From the NCBI GenBank assembly GCA_965234545.1, contig OZ248348.1, forward strand, positions 1,116,001 through 1,180,000: a DNA stretch of 64,000 nt, in the 5' to 3' direction. Position numbers and translations under genes: made by a program. The notes under the pieces were generated by a model that saw only the letters and a list, made by a program, of their open reading frames with translations, ran no database searches and was not told the origin of the DNA. Below, in pieces: positions 43,110 to 52,265 of the stretch (positions are counted from its first letter, which is position 1; each line of letters begins with the position of its first letter). The DNA is from Methylotenera sp965234545. GTDB taxonomy: Bacteria > Pseudomonadota > Gammaproteobacteria > Burkholderiales > Methylophilaceae.

Positions 43110-44198
43110 ATGGCCGTCACCGAACTTCTAATCCAAAGCACCTTAAAAGTCTGCATAGACCCGAATACCGGCAAGGATTTTATCAGCAGCAAATCAGCCA
43201 AAAATATCCAAATAACTGGCAGCGAGGTCAGCTTGGACATCGTGCTTGGCTACCCAGCGAAATCGGTCATGGCCGAAGTGCAAAATTTGGTCAGCGAAAC
43301 GCTGGCTGCCCTTCCCGGTGTAAGCAAAGTCACGGTCAATATTGGCAGCCGCATAGTCGCACACAAAGCCCAACAAGGCGTGACGCTATTACCCAATGTA
43401 AAAAACATCATCGCCGTTGCCTCTGGTAAAGGCGGGGTAGGCAAATCCACCACCTCCGTCAACTTAGCCTTGGCCTTGGCCGCCGAAGGCGCCACGGTCG
43501 GCCTGCTGGATGCCGATATTTATGGTCCTAGCCAACCGCATATGCTGGGCATCAGCGGCCGCCCAGAAAGCAGCGATGGCAAAACCATGGACCCCATGCA
43601 AGCGCATGGCATACAAGCCATGTCCATCGGCTTCCTTATCGACAACGACACGCCCATGGTATGGCGCGGCCCCATGGTCACCGGTGCACTAGAGCAATTG
43701 CTCCGCGACACCAAATGGCGCGATCTTGATTACCTAATCATCGATTTGCCACCGGGCACAGGCGACATACAATTAACGCTGGCACAAAAAATACCGGTAA
43801 CCGGCGCCATCATCGTCACCACCCCACAAGACATCGCCCTACTCGATGCACGCAAAGGTTTAAAAATGTTTGAGAAAGTCAGCATTCCTATTTTGGGTAT
43901 CGTTGAAAACATGAGTACCCACATATGCTCGCAATGCGGCTTTGAAGAACACATTTTTGGTGCAGGCGGTGGTGCCACCATGTGTCAGGACTACCAAGTG
44001 GATTTGTTGGGCAGCTTGCCCTTAGACATTAACATACGCTTGCAATCAGACGGCGGCCAGCCCTCTGTGGCAGCCGACCCGAACGGGAAAATCGCGGCCA
44101 TTTATAAAAAAATAGCCCGCGCTGCCGCTATTAAAATAGCCAACAGCAGTTTGGATCACAGCACTAAATTTCCTAATATAGTCATCCAAAACAGCTAA
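43110..44198 (+). CDS. apbC: Iron-sulfur cluster carrier protein ApbC/Mrp
   Basis: Mrp/ApbC is a P-loop ATPase that carries Fe-S clusters to apoproteins. The 362-residue protein has an N-terminal DUF59 (MIP18) domain (about 5-80). The deviant Walker A (VASGKGGVGKSTTSVNLAL) and the cluster-binding CxxC (MSTHICSQCGFEEHIF) follow, with LPPGTGDIQLTL as an ATPase motif. It is divergent from metG, a pairing common in proteobacteria. AGGAAC lies before the start. Confidence 0.96.
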   Translation: MAVTELLIQSTLKVCIDPNTGKDFISSKSAKNIQITGSEVSLDIVLGYPAKSVMAEVQNLVSETLAALPGVSKVTVNIGSRIVAHKAQQGVTLLPNVKNIIAVASGKGGVGKSTTSVNLALALAAEGATVGLLDADIYGPSQPHMLGISGRPESSDGKTMDPMQAHGIQAMSIGFLIDNDTPMVWRGPMVTGALEQLLRDTKWRDLDYLIIDLPPGTGDIQLTLAQKIPVTGAIIVTTPQDIALLDARKGLKMFEKVSIPILGIVENMSTHICSQCGFEEHIFGAGGGATMCQDYQVDLLGSLPLDINIRLQSDGGQPSVAADPNGKIAAIYKKIARAAAIKIANSSLDHSTKFPNIVIQNS

Positions 44199-44214
44199 CT
44201 TAAAGGCGCGCCCC

Positions 44215-44781
44215 ATGACAGCTAAAAAACACCCGATTGCAGAAAAACTATTGGGCGCAAGCTATGAGAACATGGATGCCCGCACCAAAAAGGTTGCACG
44301 GCACTTCACCGAACGCAAACACATTTCAAGCGCCCCGTCTGCAAGCATAGACAGCAATATTACCTTCGGCCAGCGTGCCGCCGATGCCGTCGCTAAATTT
44401 GGTGGTTCATGGGCATTCATCTGCCTATTCGCCGTCACGTTGGTGTGCTGGGTAATACTTAATTCGGTGATATTAGCCAACTACAATAAAAGCTTTGACC
44501 CCTACCCGTATATTTTATTGAATTTGTTCTTGTCCATGCTCGCCTCCATACAGGCACCCATTATTTTGATGTCACAAAACCGGCAAGGTGAAAAAGACCG
44601 CTTAAATGCTGACCACGATTACGAGGTCAACCTTAAAGCCGAGCTGGAAATTATGTTGTTGCACGAAAAAGTGGATATGCTGCGCGAAGGCCAATGGTCG
44701 GAATTAATGGCCATACAGAAAGAACAACTGCGTCTAATAAGCGTCTTGATAGAAAATAATCAAGCCAAAGTCACCTCGTAA
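44215..44781 (+). CDS. DUF1003 family membrane protein
   Basis: This 188-residue protein is of the DUF1003 family (function unknown). Two membrane helices (about 67-90 and 99-119) carry the conserved GGSWAFICLFAVTLVCW and LNLFLSMLASIQAPIILMSQ. A charged coiled-coil C-terminus follows (EKDRLNADHDYEVNLKAE). It starts 16 bp after apbC and probably shares its transcript. Its last 22 bases overlap the 3' end of pgl on the other strand. Confidence 0.9.
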   Translation: MTAKKHPIAEKLLGASYENMDARTKKVARHFTERKHISSAPSASIDSNITFGQRAADAVAKFGGSWAFICLFAVTLVCWVILNSVILANYNKSFDPYPYILLNLFLSMLASIQAPIILMSQNRQGEKDRLNADHDYEVNLKAELEIMLLHEKVDMLREGQWSELMAIQKEQLRLISVLIENNQAKVTS

Positions 44782-45449
44782 GCATACACCTCGACCCCAT
44801 TCGCTGGGCGTATCAAGCTAGCCGGAATCGGCACGCCCCCACGCCAGTCATTAACGGCTTGCTGCTTGCCAGCGCCGCTAACGATAAAGATCACTTGCTC
44901 GGCATCGCTTAACCTATTTTGGCTTAGGCTAATGCGCTCCGAAGGCGGCTTGGGCGAATCAAATACCGGCACGGCATCGGCGCTGTTATCCACGGCGTGA
45001 CCGGGAAACAGCGAAGCCGTGTGGCCATCCTCACCCAGACCCAGCAAGACCAGATCAAAACTAGCGACGTTTCGCATGGTTTTTGCGTAGGCGCTTGCCC
45101 CTGCAAGCGGGCCCAGTTCGGCTGGAATGTGATGCACTTGCTGTGGCGGGATGGGCACGTGATCAAGCAAGACCTGCTGCACCATCAAGCTATTTCGGTC
45201 TTCATGATCCGGGCTTAAGCATCGCTCATCACCATGATAGACATGCCATTTAGACCAATCCGTCTGCATATCACGCAACAATCGATAGATGGCGCGCGGG
45301 GTATTGCCACCGGCTAACACCAAATCAAAACGACCGCGCTGGGCGATGGCTAGACTGGCACTTAAAGCAATGGCATTGCAAACAGCGTGCCGCAAAAAAT
45401 CGATACTTTCAAAGGGCTGCCAGCGGACTGAGGTTTCTTGCATTTTCAT
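44760..45449 (-). CDS. pgl: 6-phosphogluconolactonase (SOL/DevB type)
   Basis: Pgl hydrolyses 6-phosphogluconolactone, the product of Zwf, in the oxidative pentose phosphate/RuMP cycle. The 229-residue protein shows DLVLAGGNTPRAIYRLL. WHVYHGDERCLSPDHEDRNS follows, then LVLLGLGEDGHTASLFPG, all diagnostic of the DevB family. It is convergent with DUF1003 and divergent from a dienelactone hydrolase. zwf lies 1 kb further on. Confidence 0.94.
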   Translation of the reverse strand: MKMQETSVRWQPFESIDFLRHAVCNAIALSASLAIAQRGRFDLVLAGGNTPRAIYRLLRDMQTDWSKWHVYHGDERCLSPDHEDRNSLMVQQVLLDHVPIPPQQVHHIPAELGPLAGASAYAKTMRNVASFDLVLLGLGEDGHTASLFPGHAVDNSADAVPVFDSPKPPSERISLSQNRLSDAEQVIFIVSGAGKQQAVNDWRGGVPIPASLIRPANGVEVYAYEVTLA

Positions 45450-45601
45450 TCTTAATCACATCAAAAAAGTAAGGCCGAATTTGACACTAAAACACCGATC
45501 TTGTCATGCATTTTATATTTTTTGCATCAAAACACTGTATGAATAAGCCTGCTTGCTTTATCATATACGGCTATTCCAAAACGCAATAATCGGGACTAAA
45601 A

Positions 45602-46393
45602 ATGTTAATTAAAGACAGTGAAGTAGTAGACCTTAATACGCCAACCGGCGAAATGCGCGCGCACATTTTCCGCCCTGCTGCCCCGGGCAACTACCCTGGC
45701 ATTTTAATGTTTTCAGAAATCTTTCAAGTCACCGCACCAATTCGTCGTACTGCCGCCATGCTAGCTGGCCATGGCTTTATAGTAGCCTGCCCTGAGATCT
45801 ACCATGAATTAGAACCGGCAGGCACGGTTCTTTCCTACGACGAAGAAGGCACCACCCGCGGTAACGCTCATAAAATCACCAAGGAAGTGCACGCCTACGA
45901 TAGCGATGCGCGCGCCGTCCTCGACTACCTAAAATCACGCGATGATTGCACCGGTCGCTTGGGTGTCATGGGCATATGCGTCGGCGGTCACTTGGCCTTC
46001 CGTGCTGCCATGAACCCAGACGTGCTTGCTGCCGTATGCTTCTACGCCACCGACATCCATAAACGCGCCTTAGGTCTAGGCAAAAACGACAACTCATTGG
46101 AACGCGCCGGCGAAATCAAAGGCGAGTTGTTGCACATTTGGGGCCGTCAAGACCCGCACGTGCCACTAGAAGGTCGCAACATGGTTAAAGCCCGCTTGGA
46201 TGAAGTCGGCACCCGTTATACCTGGCATGAATTTAACGGCCAACATGCTTTTATGCGCGATGAAGGCCACCGCTACGACCCTGCCCTATCTCGCTTAAGC
46301 TGGGATTTATTGCTTGAATTGTTCCATCGCCGCCTAGGTTGGGGTGATTTGGACACGGACACCGACGGTGCCCCGGCAGAAAGCCGCCATTAA
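45602..46393 (+). CDS. Dienelactone hydrolase family protein
   Basis: This 263-residue alpha/beta hydrolase is of the dienelactone hydrolase type. The catalytic triad is visible: Cys nucleophile in GVMGICVGGHLAFRA, Asp in WGRQDPHVP and His in FNGQHAFMRDEG. It acts in the cytoplasm (no signal peptide). The natural substrate is unknown; no aromatic-degradation genes lie nearby, so true dienelactone breakdown is unlikely. It sits between pgl and zwf. A stable stem-loop follows at 46406-46439. Confidence 0.9.
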   Translation: MLIKDSEVVDLNTPTGEMRAHIFRPAAPGNYPGILMFSEIFQVTAPIRRTAAMLAGHGFIVACPEIYHELEPAGTVLSYDEEGTTRGNAHKITKEVHAYDSDARAVLDYLKSRDDCTGRLGVMGICVGGHLAFRAAMNPDVLAAVCFYATDIHKRALGLGKNDNSLERAGEIKGELLHIWGRQDPHVPLEGRNMVKARLDEVGTRYTWHEFNGQHAFMRDEGHRYDPALSRLSWDLLLELFHRRLGWGDLDTDTDGAPAESRH

Positions 46394-46405
46394 TAGCGAC
46401 TGCAC

Positions 46406-46439
46406 TCGCCTAGGACTGGCCATGCCAGCAACTAGGCGA
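46406..46439. repeat. Nested stem-loop between the dienelactone hydrolase gene and zwf
   Basis: Outer arms TCGCCTAG/CTAGGCGA (46406-46413 and 46432-46439) enclose inner arms CTGGC/GCCAG (46416-46420 and 46424-46428) with a CAT loop. The 13 paired bases make a stable hairpin on either strand. It is followed by AAATAAAA, not a T-run, so on the plus strand it is not a standard terminator; it may stabilise the mRNA end or act in the zwf leader. Confidence 0.7.
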
Positions 46440-46506
46440 AAATAAAACGTTGTTTGATTGCTCGTGCTAACGAGCCTCTAAAGTCTATAGCTAAATAAGG
46501 TTTACC

Positions 46507-48012
46507 ATGGTAAAAAAAATCGATCCTTGCACGCTGGTCCTATTTGGCGCGAGCGGCAACCTTTCCCGCGTCAAATTAATGCCAGGCTTATTTCGCCTAG
46601 ATGCAGCAGGCCGCCTGCCAGAGCACATGGCTATCCTGTCTGTCGGCCGCGGTGACGTTACGCCAGAAGCATGGCAGGCTGACATCAAAAAGATGTTGGA
46701 CACCAAATTTAAGGACGGCTACGACAAAGCGGTGTTTGAACGGTTTATTGCACGCAACCATTACCATGCCAATCCGCCCAGTGATGCCGACGCCTTCAAA
46801 AAAATGAAAGCGACCTTAAGTAACGAGCAAGTTTTCCCACAAAACTTGGCCTACTTTTTATCGGTGCGCCCTACCGATTTCGCGCCCATCGTCGAACAGT
46901 TGTCCGGGGTCGGCTTGCTCGACGAAAGCCAATACTGGCGTCGCGTATTGATAGAAAAACCGTTTGGCACCAATCTGCCTTCTGCCCAAGCGCTGCAGGC
47001 ATCGATCACCAAGCATTTAAAAGAAAGTCAGATCTACCGCATAGACCATTACCTAGGCAAATCCGCGCTGCAAAACATCATGCTAACGCGCTTTGCCAAT
47101 ACGATGTTTGAACCGCTTTGGAACAATCAATACATAGACCACGTGCAAATCACCAACAATGAAATTTTAGGCGTGGGCGACCGCACGGAGTTCTACAACA
47201 ACACCGGCGCCCTGCGTGACATGGTGCAGAGCCATTTACTTCAAACCTTAGCCTTGGTAGCAATGGAAAAGCCACAGGACTTATCCCCCGAAAGCATACG
47301 TGCTGAGAAAATTAAATTATTGCAAGCCATACGCCCGCTGCCCATTAAGGACCTAGCTAAGCATGCTTTCCGTGCCCAGTATTCAGCAGGACGCGTTTGC
47401 GTCGGCGATGGCCATGGGGAAAACGTGGCCGGCTACTTGGATGAGTTGGCAAAAGAAGGCGTGTCAGCCAGTGTTACCGAGACCTATGCGGCATTGAAAT
47501 TGTTTATCGACAACCCACGCTGGCAAGGTGTGCCGTTTTACGTGCGCACGGCTAAACGCATGCATGAAGGCAACACGGCTGTCTCCATTCGCTTTAAAAA
47601 AGCCCCCATGCAATTGGTTGAGGGCCAGCATCAAAACTGGCTAACCTTGAACATCCAACCACGCGAATGCATCAAGATGGAAATCGAATCGAAAATTCCA
47701 GGCTTAGACATTGCCACTCGCACCTTGAGCATAGATGCACCGCAACGTCAGTCTGGCGACGAAAGCATAGACTCCTACGAATCCTTATTGCTCAATCTGA
47801 TGGAAGGCGACCCATCGCTATACCTACACATCAGCGAAGTGGAAGCCCAGTGGCGTTTAATCGACCCCATCGTGAAAGCTTGGGCCGAAGACCAATCTGC
47901 CGTGCACCAATACCCTGCTGGCAGCCGTGATCCAGAGCAGTCTGCTGTCATTTTTGAATCCACCGATCAATTCTGGCGTTACAGCATAGAATTAGGCGGC
48001 GATAAGCACTAA
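46507..48012 (+). CDS. zwf: Glucose-6-phosphate 1-dehydrogenase
   Basis: Zwf oxidises glucose-6-phosphate and yields NAD(P)H; in RuMP methylotrophs it starts the dissimilatory cycle. The 501-residue protein has the Rossmann start (TLVLFGASGNLSRVKLMP), the active-site IYRIDHYLGKSALQN and the EKPFGTNLPSA loop. Family length is normal. gnd and edd/eda are not in the window. A strong terminator follows 57 bp after the stop. Confidence 0.96.
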   Translation: MVKKIDPCTLVLFGASGNLSRVKLMPGLFRLDAAGRLPEHMAILSVGRGDVTPEAWQADIKKMLDTKFKDGYDKAVFERFIARNHYHANPPSDADAFKKMKATLSNEQVFPQNLAYFLSVRPTDFAPIVEQLSGVGLLDESQYWRRVLIEKPFGTNLPSAQALQASITKHLKESQIYRIDHYLGKSALQNIMLTRFANTMFEPLWNNQYIDHVQITNNEILGVGDRTEFYNNTGALRDMVQSHLLQTLALVAMEKPQDLSPESIRAEKIKLLQAIRPLPIKDLAKHAFRAQYSAGRVCVGDGHGENVAGYLDELAKEGVSASVTETYAALKLFIDNPRWQGVPFYVRTAKRMHEGNTAVSIRFKKAPMQLVEGQHQNWLTLNIQPRECIKMEIESKIPGLDIATRTLSIDAPQRQSGDESIDSYESLLLNLMEGDPSLYLHISEVEAQWRLIDPIVKAWAEDQSAVHQYPAGSRDPEQSAVIFESTDQFWRYSIELGGDKH

Positions 48013-48068
48013 AAAAGTGTAACGTTGCGCCAATTTATTGCTATTATTTGCACTTACTAAAGTCGGGC

Positions 48069-48098
48069 AAAAAGCGGAGTTAGTTACTCCGCTTTTTT
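48069..48098 (+). terminator. Intrinsic terminator after zwf
   Basis: A 12-base perfect stem AAAAAGCGGAGT/ACTCCGCTTTTT with loop TAGTT (48081-48085) ends in a T-run. It lies between zwf and dcd. Confidence 0.93.
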
Positions 48099-48128
48099 AT
48101 CTTCTAACCTACAAAAAAAGCACCCACT

Positions 48129-48704
48129 ATGAGCATAAAATCAGATAAATGGATACGCCGCATGGCTGAACAACACGGCATGATAGAGCCGTTTGAGCCT
48201 AAACAAGTGAAGCAAAATGCACAAGGCGAACGCTTGGTGTCATACGGCACCTCAAGTTACGGTTACGACATTAGATGCAGTAAAGAATTTAAGCTGTTCA
48301 CCAACATCAACAGCACCATCGTCGACCCTAAGAATTTTGACCCTAATTCCTTCGTTGAGGTGAATGCCGATTACTGCATTATTCCACCCAACTCTTTTGC
48401 CCTAGCCCGCACAGTCGAGTACTTTAGAATTCCTCGCAATGTATTAACCGTTTGCTTGGGTAAATCCACCTACGCACGCTGCGGCATCATCGTCAACGTG
48501 ACGCCGTTTGAACCAGAATGGGAAGGGTACGTTACCTTGGAGTTCAGTAACACCACGCCGCTACCCGCAAAAATATACGCCAACGAAGGTTGTGCCCAAG
48601 TGCTATTTTTTGAAGCCGATGCCGACGACGTTTGCGAAACCAGCTACAAAGACCGTGGCGGAAAATACCAAGGTCAAGTTGGCGTCACCTTACCCAAGAT
48701 TTAA
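48129..48704 (+). CDS. dcd: dCTP deaminase
   Basis: Dcd makes dUTP from dCTP for thymidylate synthesis. The 191-residue protein shows GTSSYGYDIRCSKEF, then TVCLGKSTYARCGIIVNVTP with the catalytic residues, and FEPEWEGYVTLEFSNTTP. It is the monofunctional proteobacterial type. The decarboxylase gene follows after 18 bp, a neighbour seen in other betaproteobacteria. thyA and folA lie at 51-52.3 kb. Confidence 0.96.
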   Translation: MSIKSDKWIRRMAEQHGMIEPFEPKQVKQNAQGERLVSYGTSSYGYDIRCSKEFKLFTNINSTIVDPKNFDPNSFVEVNADYCIIPPNSFALARTVEYFRIPRNVLTVCLGKSTYARCGIIVNVTPFEPEWEGYVTLEFSNTTPLPAKIYANEGCAQVLFFEADADDVCETSYKDRGGKYQGQVGVTLPKI

Positions 48705-48722
48705 TTTTAGGAAATTCCATCC

Positions 48723-50963
48723 ATGAAGTTTCGCTTTCCTATCGTCATCATAGACGAAGATTTCCGCTCAGAAAATTCCTCAGGTTTAGGCATACGCATG
48801 TTAGCCAAGGCGATAGAAGCCGAGGGCTTTGAGGTGCTAGGCGTCACCAGTTACGGCGACCTAACCTCGTTTGCGCAACAACAAAGTCGTGCCTCAGCGT
48901 TCATCTTGTCCATAGACGATAACGAATTCGTGGAAGAAAACCGCGATGCCTTGGATAACTTGCGTAGCTTCGTTGATGAAATACGTTACCGCAACGAAGA
49001 AATTCCTATATTTTTGCACGGCGAAACGCGCACTTCACGGCACATTCCCAACGAAATACTACGCGAGCTCAATGGCTTCATCCACATGTATGAAGACACA
49101 CCGGAGTTTGTTGCCCGTTACATATTGCGCGAGGCACGCACCTATTTAGACAGCTTGCCGCCACCGTTCTTTAAAGCGCTCACCGAGTACGCGGCCGACG
49201 GCTCTTATTCATGGCACTGCCCTGGCCACTCAGGTGGCGTGGCTTTTCTAAAATCACCGGTAGGGCAAATGTTTCACCAATTCTTTGGTGAAAACATGCT
49301 GCGCGCCGACGTCTGCAACGCGGTCGATGAACTCGGTCAATTACTGGATCACACCGGCCCAGTTGCTGCCTCCGAACGCAATGCCGCCCGTATCTACAAT
49401 TGCGACCACCTGTATTTTGTCACCAACGGCACCTCCACCTCCAACAAAATGGTGTGGAACAGCACAGTAGCGCCGGGTGACGTCGTCGTCGTCGATCGCA
49501 ATTGCCATAAATCCATATTGCATGCCATCATCATGACCGGTGCGGTGCCAGTATTTTTGATGCCAACGCGCAACCATTTCGGCATCATAGGCCCGATACC
49601 TAAGAGCGAATTTGCTTGGGAAAACATCCAAAAGAAAATCGATATCAATCCCTTTATTACCGACAAAAAAGCCAAACCGCGTGTGCTGACTATTACGCAA
49701 TCGACATACGATGGCGTGCTGTATAACGTAGAAGAAATAAAAGAAATGCTGGACGGCAAAATTGATACCTTGCATTTTGATGAAGCCTGGTTACCGCATG
49801 CTACCTTCCATGATTTCTACGGCGATTACCATGCCATAGGCGAAGGCCGACCACGTTGCAAGGAGAGCATGGTGTTCTCCACCCAATCCACCCATAAATT
49901 GCTAGCGGGCTTAAGCCAAGCCAGCCAAATATTGGTGCAAGATGCAGAAAATAACCAGCTGGACCGTGACATTTTCAATGAAGCCTACTTAATGCACACC
50001 TCGACCAGCCCGCAATACTCCATCGTCGCCAGCATAGACGTGGCGGCGGCCATGATGGAAGCGCCAGGCGGAACGGCCTTGGTTGAAGAAAGTTTAATGG
50101 AAGCCTTGGACTTCCGCCGCGCCATGCGCAAGGTGGACGAGGAATGGGGGGCCGACTGGTGGTTTAAAGTATGGGGGCCAGACGATTTATCCGAAGAAGG
50201 CTTAGAAGAACGCGACGCTTGGATGCTTAAAGCCAATGAAGACTGGCATGACTTTGGTGATCTAGCCGAAGGCTTTAATATGCTGGACCCGATCAAGGCC
50301 ACCATCATCACCCCTGGCCTGGACATCAAAGGCAATTTTTCCAACAAATTTGGTATACCGGCCGCCATTGTCACTAAATACTTAGCTGAACACGGCGTCA
50401 TCGTTGAAAAAACCGGCTTGTATTCTTTCTTCATCATGTTCACCATAGGTATCACCAAAGGCCGTTGGAATACCATGGTGGCCGCCTTGCAACAATTCAA
50501 AGACGACTACGATAAGAATCAACCGCTATGGAAGGTCTTGCCGGAATTCATCCAAAAACAACCTAGGTACGAGAAGGTTGGTTTGCGCGATTTGTGTGAG
50601 CAAATCCATGCCGTGTATAAAGCCAATGACGTGGCGCACTTAACCACCGAAATGTATTTGTCCAACATGGTGCCGGCCATGAAACCAGCCGACGCCTTTG
50701 CCAAAATGGCCCATAGAGAAATTGACCGTGTGGCCATAGACGACTTAGAGGGAAGAATTACCGCGGTATTGCTCACGCCCTATCCACCGGGCATCCCCTT
50801 GCTCATACCAGGCGAACAATTTAACAAGGTGATCGTTGATTACTTGAAGTTTGCCCGTGAGTTCAATGAGAAATTCCCCGGCTTTGAGACAGACAACCAC
50901 GGCTTAGTTAAACAAGTGGTGGATGGCACAGCGAATTATTACGTGGATTGCGTGGCGCAATAG
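48723..50963 (+). CDS. Orn/Lys/Arg decarboxylase (biodegradative type, PLP-dependent)
   Basis: This 746-residue fold-type I PLP enzyme is of the Orn/Lys/Arg decarboxylase family. It has an N-terminal receiver-like wing domain (about 1-130, FPIVIIDEDFRSENSSG). The PLP domain contains WHCPGHSGGVAFLKSP, the Asp/His motif LHFDEAWLPHATFHDFYG and the PLP lysine in FSTQSTHKLLAGLSQ. A C-terminal domain includes LTPYPPGIPLLIPGE. It could decarboxylate arginine, lysine or ornithine, giving polyamine precursors or acid protection. The substrate cannot be told. No antiporter gene is adjacent, which argues for biosynthesis. Confidence 0.92.
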   Translation: MKFRFPIVIIDEDFRSENSSGLGIRMLAKAIEAEGFEVLGVTSYGDLTSFAQQQSRASAFILSIDDNEFVEENRDALDNLRSFVDEIRYRNEEIPIFLHGETRTSRHIPNEILRELNGFIHMYEDTPEFVARYILREARTYLDSLPPPFFKALTEYAADGSYSWHCPGHSGGVAFLKSPVGQMFHQFFGENMLRADVCNAVDELGQLLDHTGPVAASERNAARIYNCDHLYFVTNGTSTSNKMVWNSTVAPGDVVVVDRNCHKSILHAIIMTGAVPVFLMPTRNHFGIIGPIPKSEFAWENIQKKIDINPFITDKKAKPRVLTITQSTYDGVLYNVEEIKEMLDGKIDTLHFDEAWLPHATFHDFYGDYHAIGEGRPRCKESMVFSTQSTHKLLAGLSQASQILVQDAENNQLDRDIFNEAYLMHTSTSPQYSIVASIDVAAAMMEAPGGTALVEESLMEALDFRRAMRKVDEEWGADWWFKVWGPDDLSEEGLEERDAWMLKANEDWHDFGDLAEGFNMLDPIKATIITPGLDIKGNFSNKFGIPAAIVTKYLAEHGVIVEKTGLYSFFIMFTIGITKGRWNTMVAALQQFKDDYDKNQPLWKVLPEFIQKQPRYEKVGLRDLCEQIHAVYKANDVAHLTTEMYLSNMVPAMKPADAFAKMAHREIDRVAIDDLEGRITAVLLTPYPPGIPLLIPGEQFNKVIVDYLKFAREFNEKFPGFETDNHGLVKQVVDGTANYYVDCVAQ

Positions 50964-50980
50964 CGCGAATGAGCCGTCCT

Positions 50981-51466
50981 TTAGCTCACCTGACGTTGGT
51001 AAGTCAGGTAGCGAAAAGGCAGGCCTTCTGCGCTAGTGTGTGCTTCACTGCAAGTTTCTTGCCACTGCGTTACATCCCACTCGGGAAAATACGCATCGCC
51101 TGCTACATCTAAATCGATGGCCGTTACGTACATTTTTTGTGCCAGGTTTAAGCCCGCTTGATACAGCTCAGCCCCGCCAATTAAAAAAGCTTCGTCATCG
51201 TCGTGGCACAAAGCTAAGGCTTGTTCTAGGCTATGAGCAATCAACGCCCCATGCACCTGATAAGATGGGTTGCGCGTGACTATGACCGTGGTCCGATTCG
51301 GCAACAAGCGACCCAAAGACTCGTAGGTTTTTCTTCCCATGATAATGTGGTGGCCCGTGGTCAAGGCGCGGAAACGCTTAAGGTCTTCAGGCAAATGCCA
51401 AGGCAGGGTGTTATTGACGCCTATAACGCGTTTATTGGCCAGCGCCACGATCAAAGAAAGGGCCAT
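50981..51466 (-). CDS. folA: Dihydrofolate reductase
   Basis: FolA reduces dihydrofolate, recycling the product of ThyA. The 161-residue protein shows LIVALANKRVIGVNNTLPW, LPEDLKRFRALTTGH and IIMGRKTYESLGRLLPN. IGGAELYQAGL is the NADPH-binding region. It starts 2 bp after thyA. It is the last gene of the alaA-hom-thrC-thyA-folA run and convergent with the decarboxylase. Confidence 0.97.
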   Translation of the reverse strand: MALSLIVALANKRVIGVNNTLPWHLPEDLKRFRALTTGHHIIMGRKTYESLGRLLPNRTTVIVTRNPSYQVHGALIAHSLEQALALCHDDDEAFLIGGAELYQAGLNLAQKMYVTAIDLDVAGDAYFPEWDVTQWQETCSEAHTSAEGLPFRYLTYQRQVS

Positions 51467-51467
51467 A

Positions 51468-52262
51468 TTAAACGGCCACCACGCCTTTTATGGCTGGATG
51501 CGGATCGTAATTCTCTAAAGTAAAATCGTCAAACTTAAAGCTAAAAATGTCCTTGACCGCAGGATTAATGTTCATAGTTGGTAGAGCACGCAACTCACGG
51601 CTTAATTGCTCTTGCACTTGCTCCATGTGATTGCTGTATATGTGTGCATCGCCTAAGGTATGCACGAAGTCGCCTAGCTTGAGGCCGCATACCTGGGCCA
51701 CCATCATGGTGAGCAAGGCATAGGAAGCAATATTAAACGGCACGCCTAAGAAGATATCGGCACTGCGCTGATACAACTGGCAGCTTAGTTTGCCATCGGC
51801 CACATAAAACTGAAAGAAAGCATGGCATGGCGGTAGTTTCATTTGATCCACGTCGGCCACGTTCCAAGCCGACACGATCAAGCGCCGAGAATCCGGATTG
51901 GTTTTAATGGCCTGCACCACTTGGCTGATTTGGTCTATGTGGCTGCCATCCGGCTTGGGCCAATTACGCCATTGGTATCCGTAAACCGGCCCTAGGTTGC
52001 CATTTTCATCGGCCCATTCGTCCCATATGCGCACGCCGTTTTCTTTTAAATAGGCAATATTGGTGCTGCCCTGCAAGAACCACAACAGCTCATGGATGAT
52101 GGATTTTAAATGGACTTTTTTCGTGGTCAATAAGGGAAAGCCGTCCGCCAAATTAAAACGCATCTGGTAGCCAAATACCGATTTGGTGCCAGTGCCGGTG
52201 CGGTCTTCTTTGTTATAGCCGTGCTGCAATACGTGCTTGAGCAAATCGTGATAAACCTGCAT
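51468..52262 (-). CDS. thyA: Thymidylate synthase
   Basis: ThyA makes dTMP from dUMP with methylene-tetrahydrofolate. The 264-residue protein is the E. coli length. It has YNKEDRTGTGTKSVFGYQM near the N-terminus. The catalytic cysteine is in KLPPCHAFFQFYV, and YQRSADIFLGVPFNIASYA follows. It lies 3 bp after thrC and 2 bp before folA, so it should be translated from the same message. Confidence 0.97.
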   Translation of the reverse strand: MQVYHDLLKHVLQHGYNKEDRTGTGTKSVFGYQMRFNLADGFPLLTTKKVHLKSIIHELLWFLQGSTNIAYLKENGVRIWDEWADENGNLGPVYGYQWRNWPKPDGSHIDQISQVVQAIKTNPDSRRLIVSAWNVADVDQMKLPPCHAFFQFYVADGKLSCQLYQRSADIFLGVPFNIASYALLTMMVAQVCGLKLGDFVHTLGDAHIYSNHMEQVQEQLSRELRALPTMNINPAVKDIFSFKFDDFTLENYDPHPAIKGVVAV

Positions 52263-52265
52263 ACG

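Noticed and set aside
49341..49775. Antisense frames of 121 and 144 codons in the decarboxylase gene
   Set aside because: Two overlapping antisense frames in a well-conserved gene, with no ribosome-binding site or recognisable domain.
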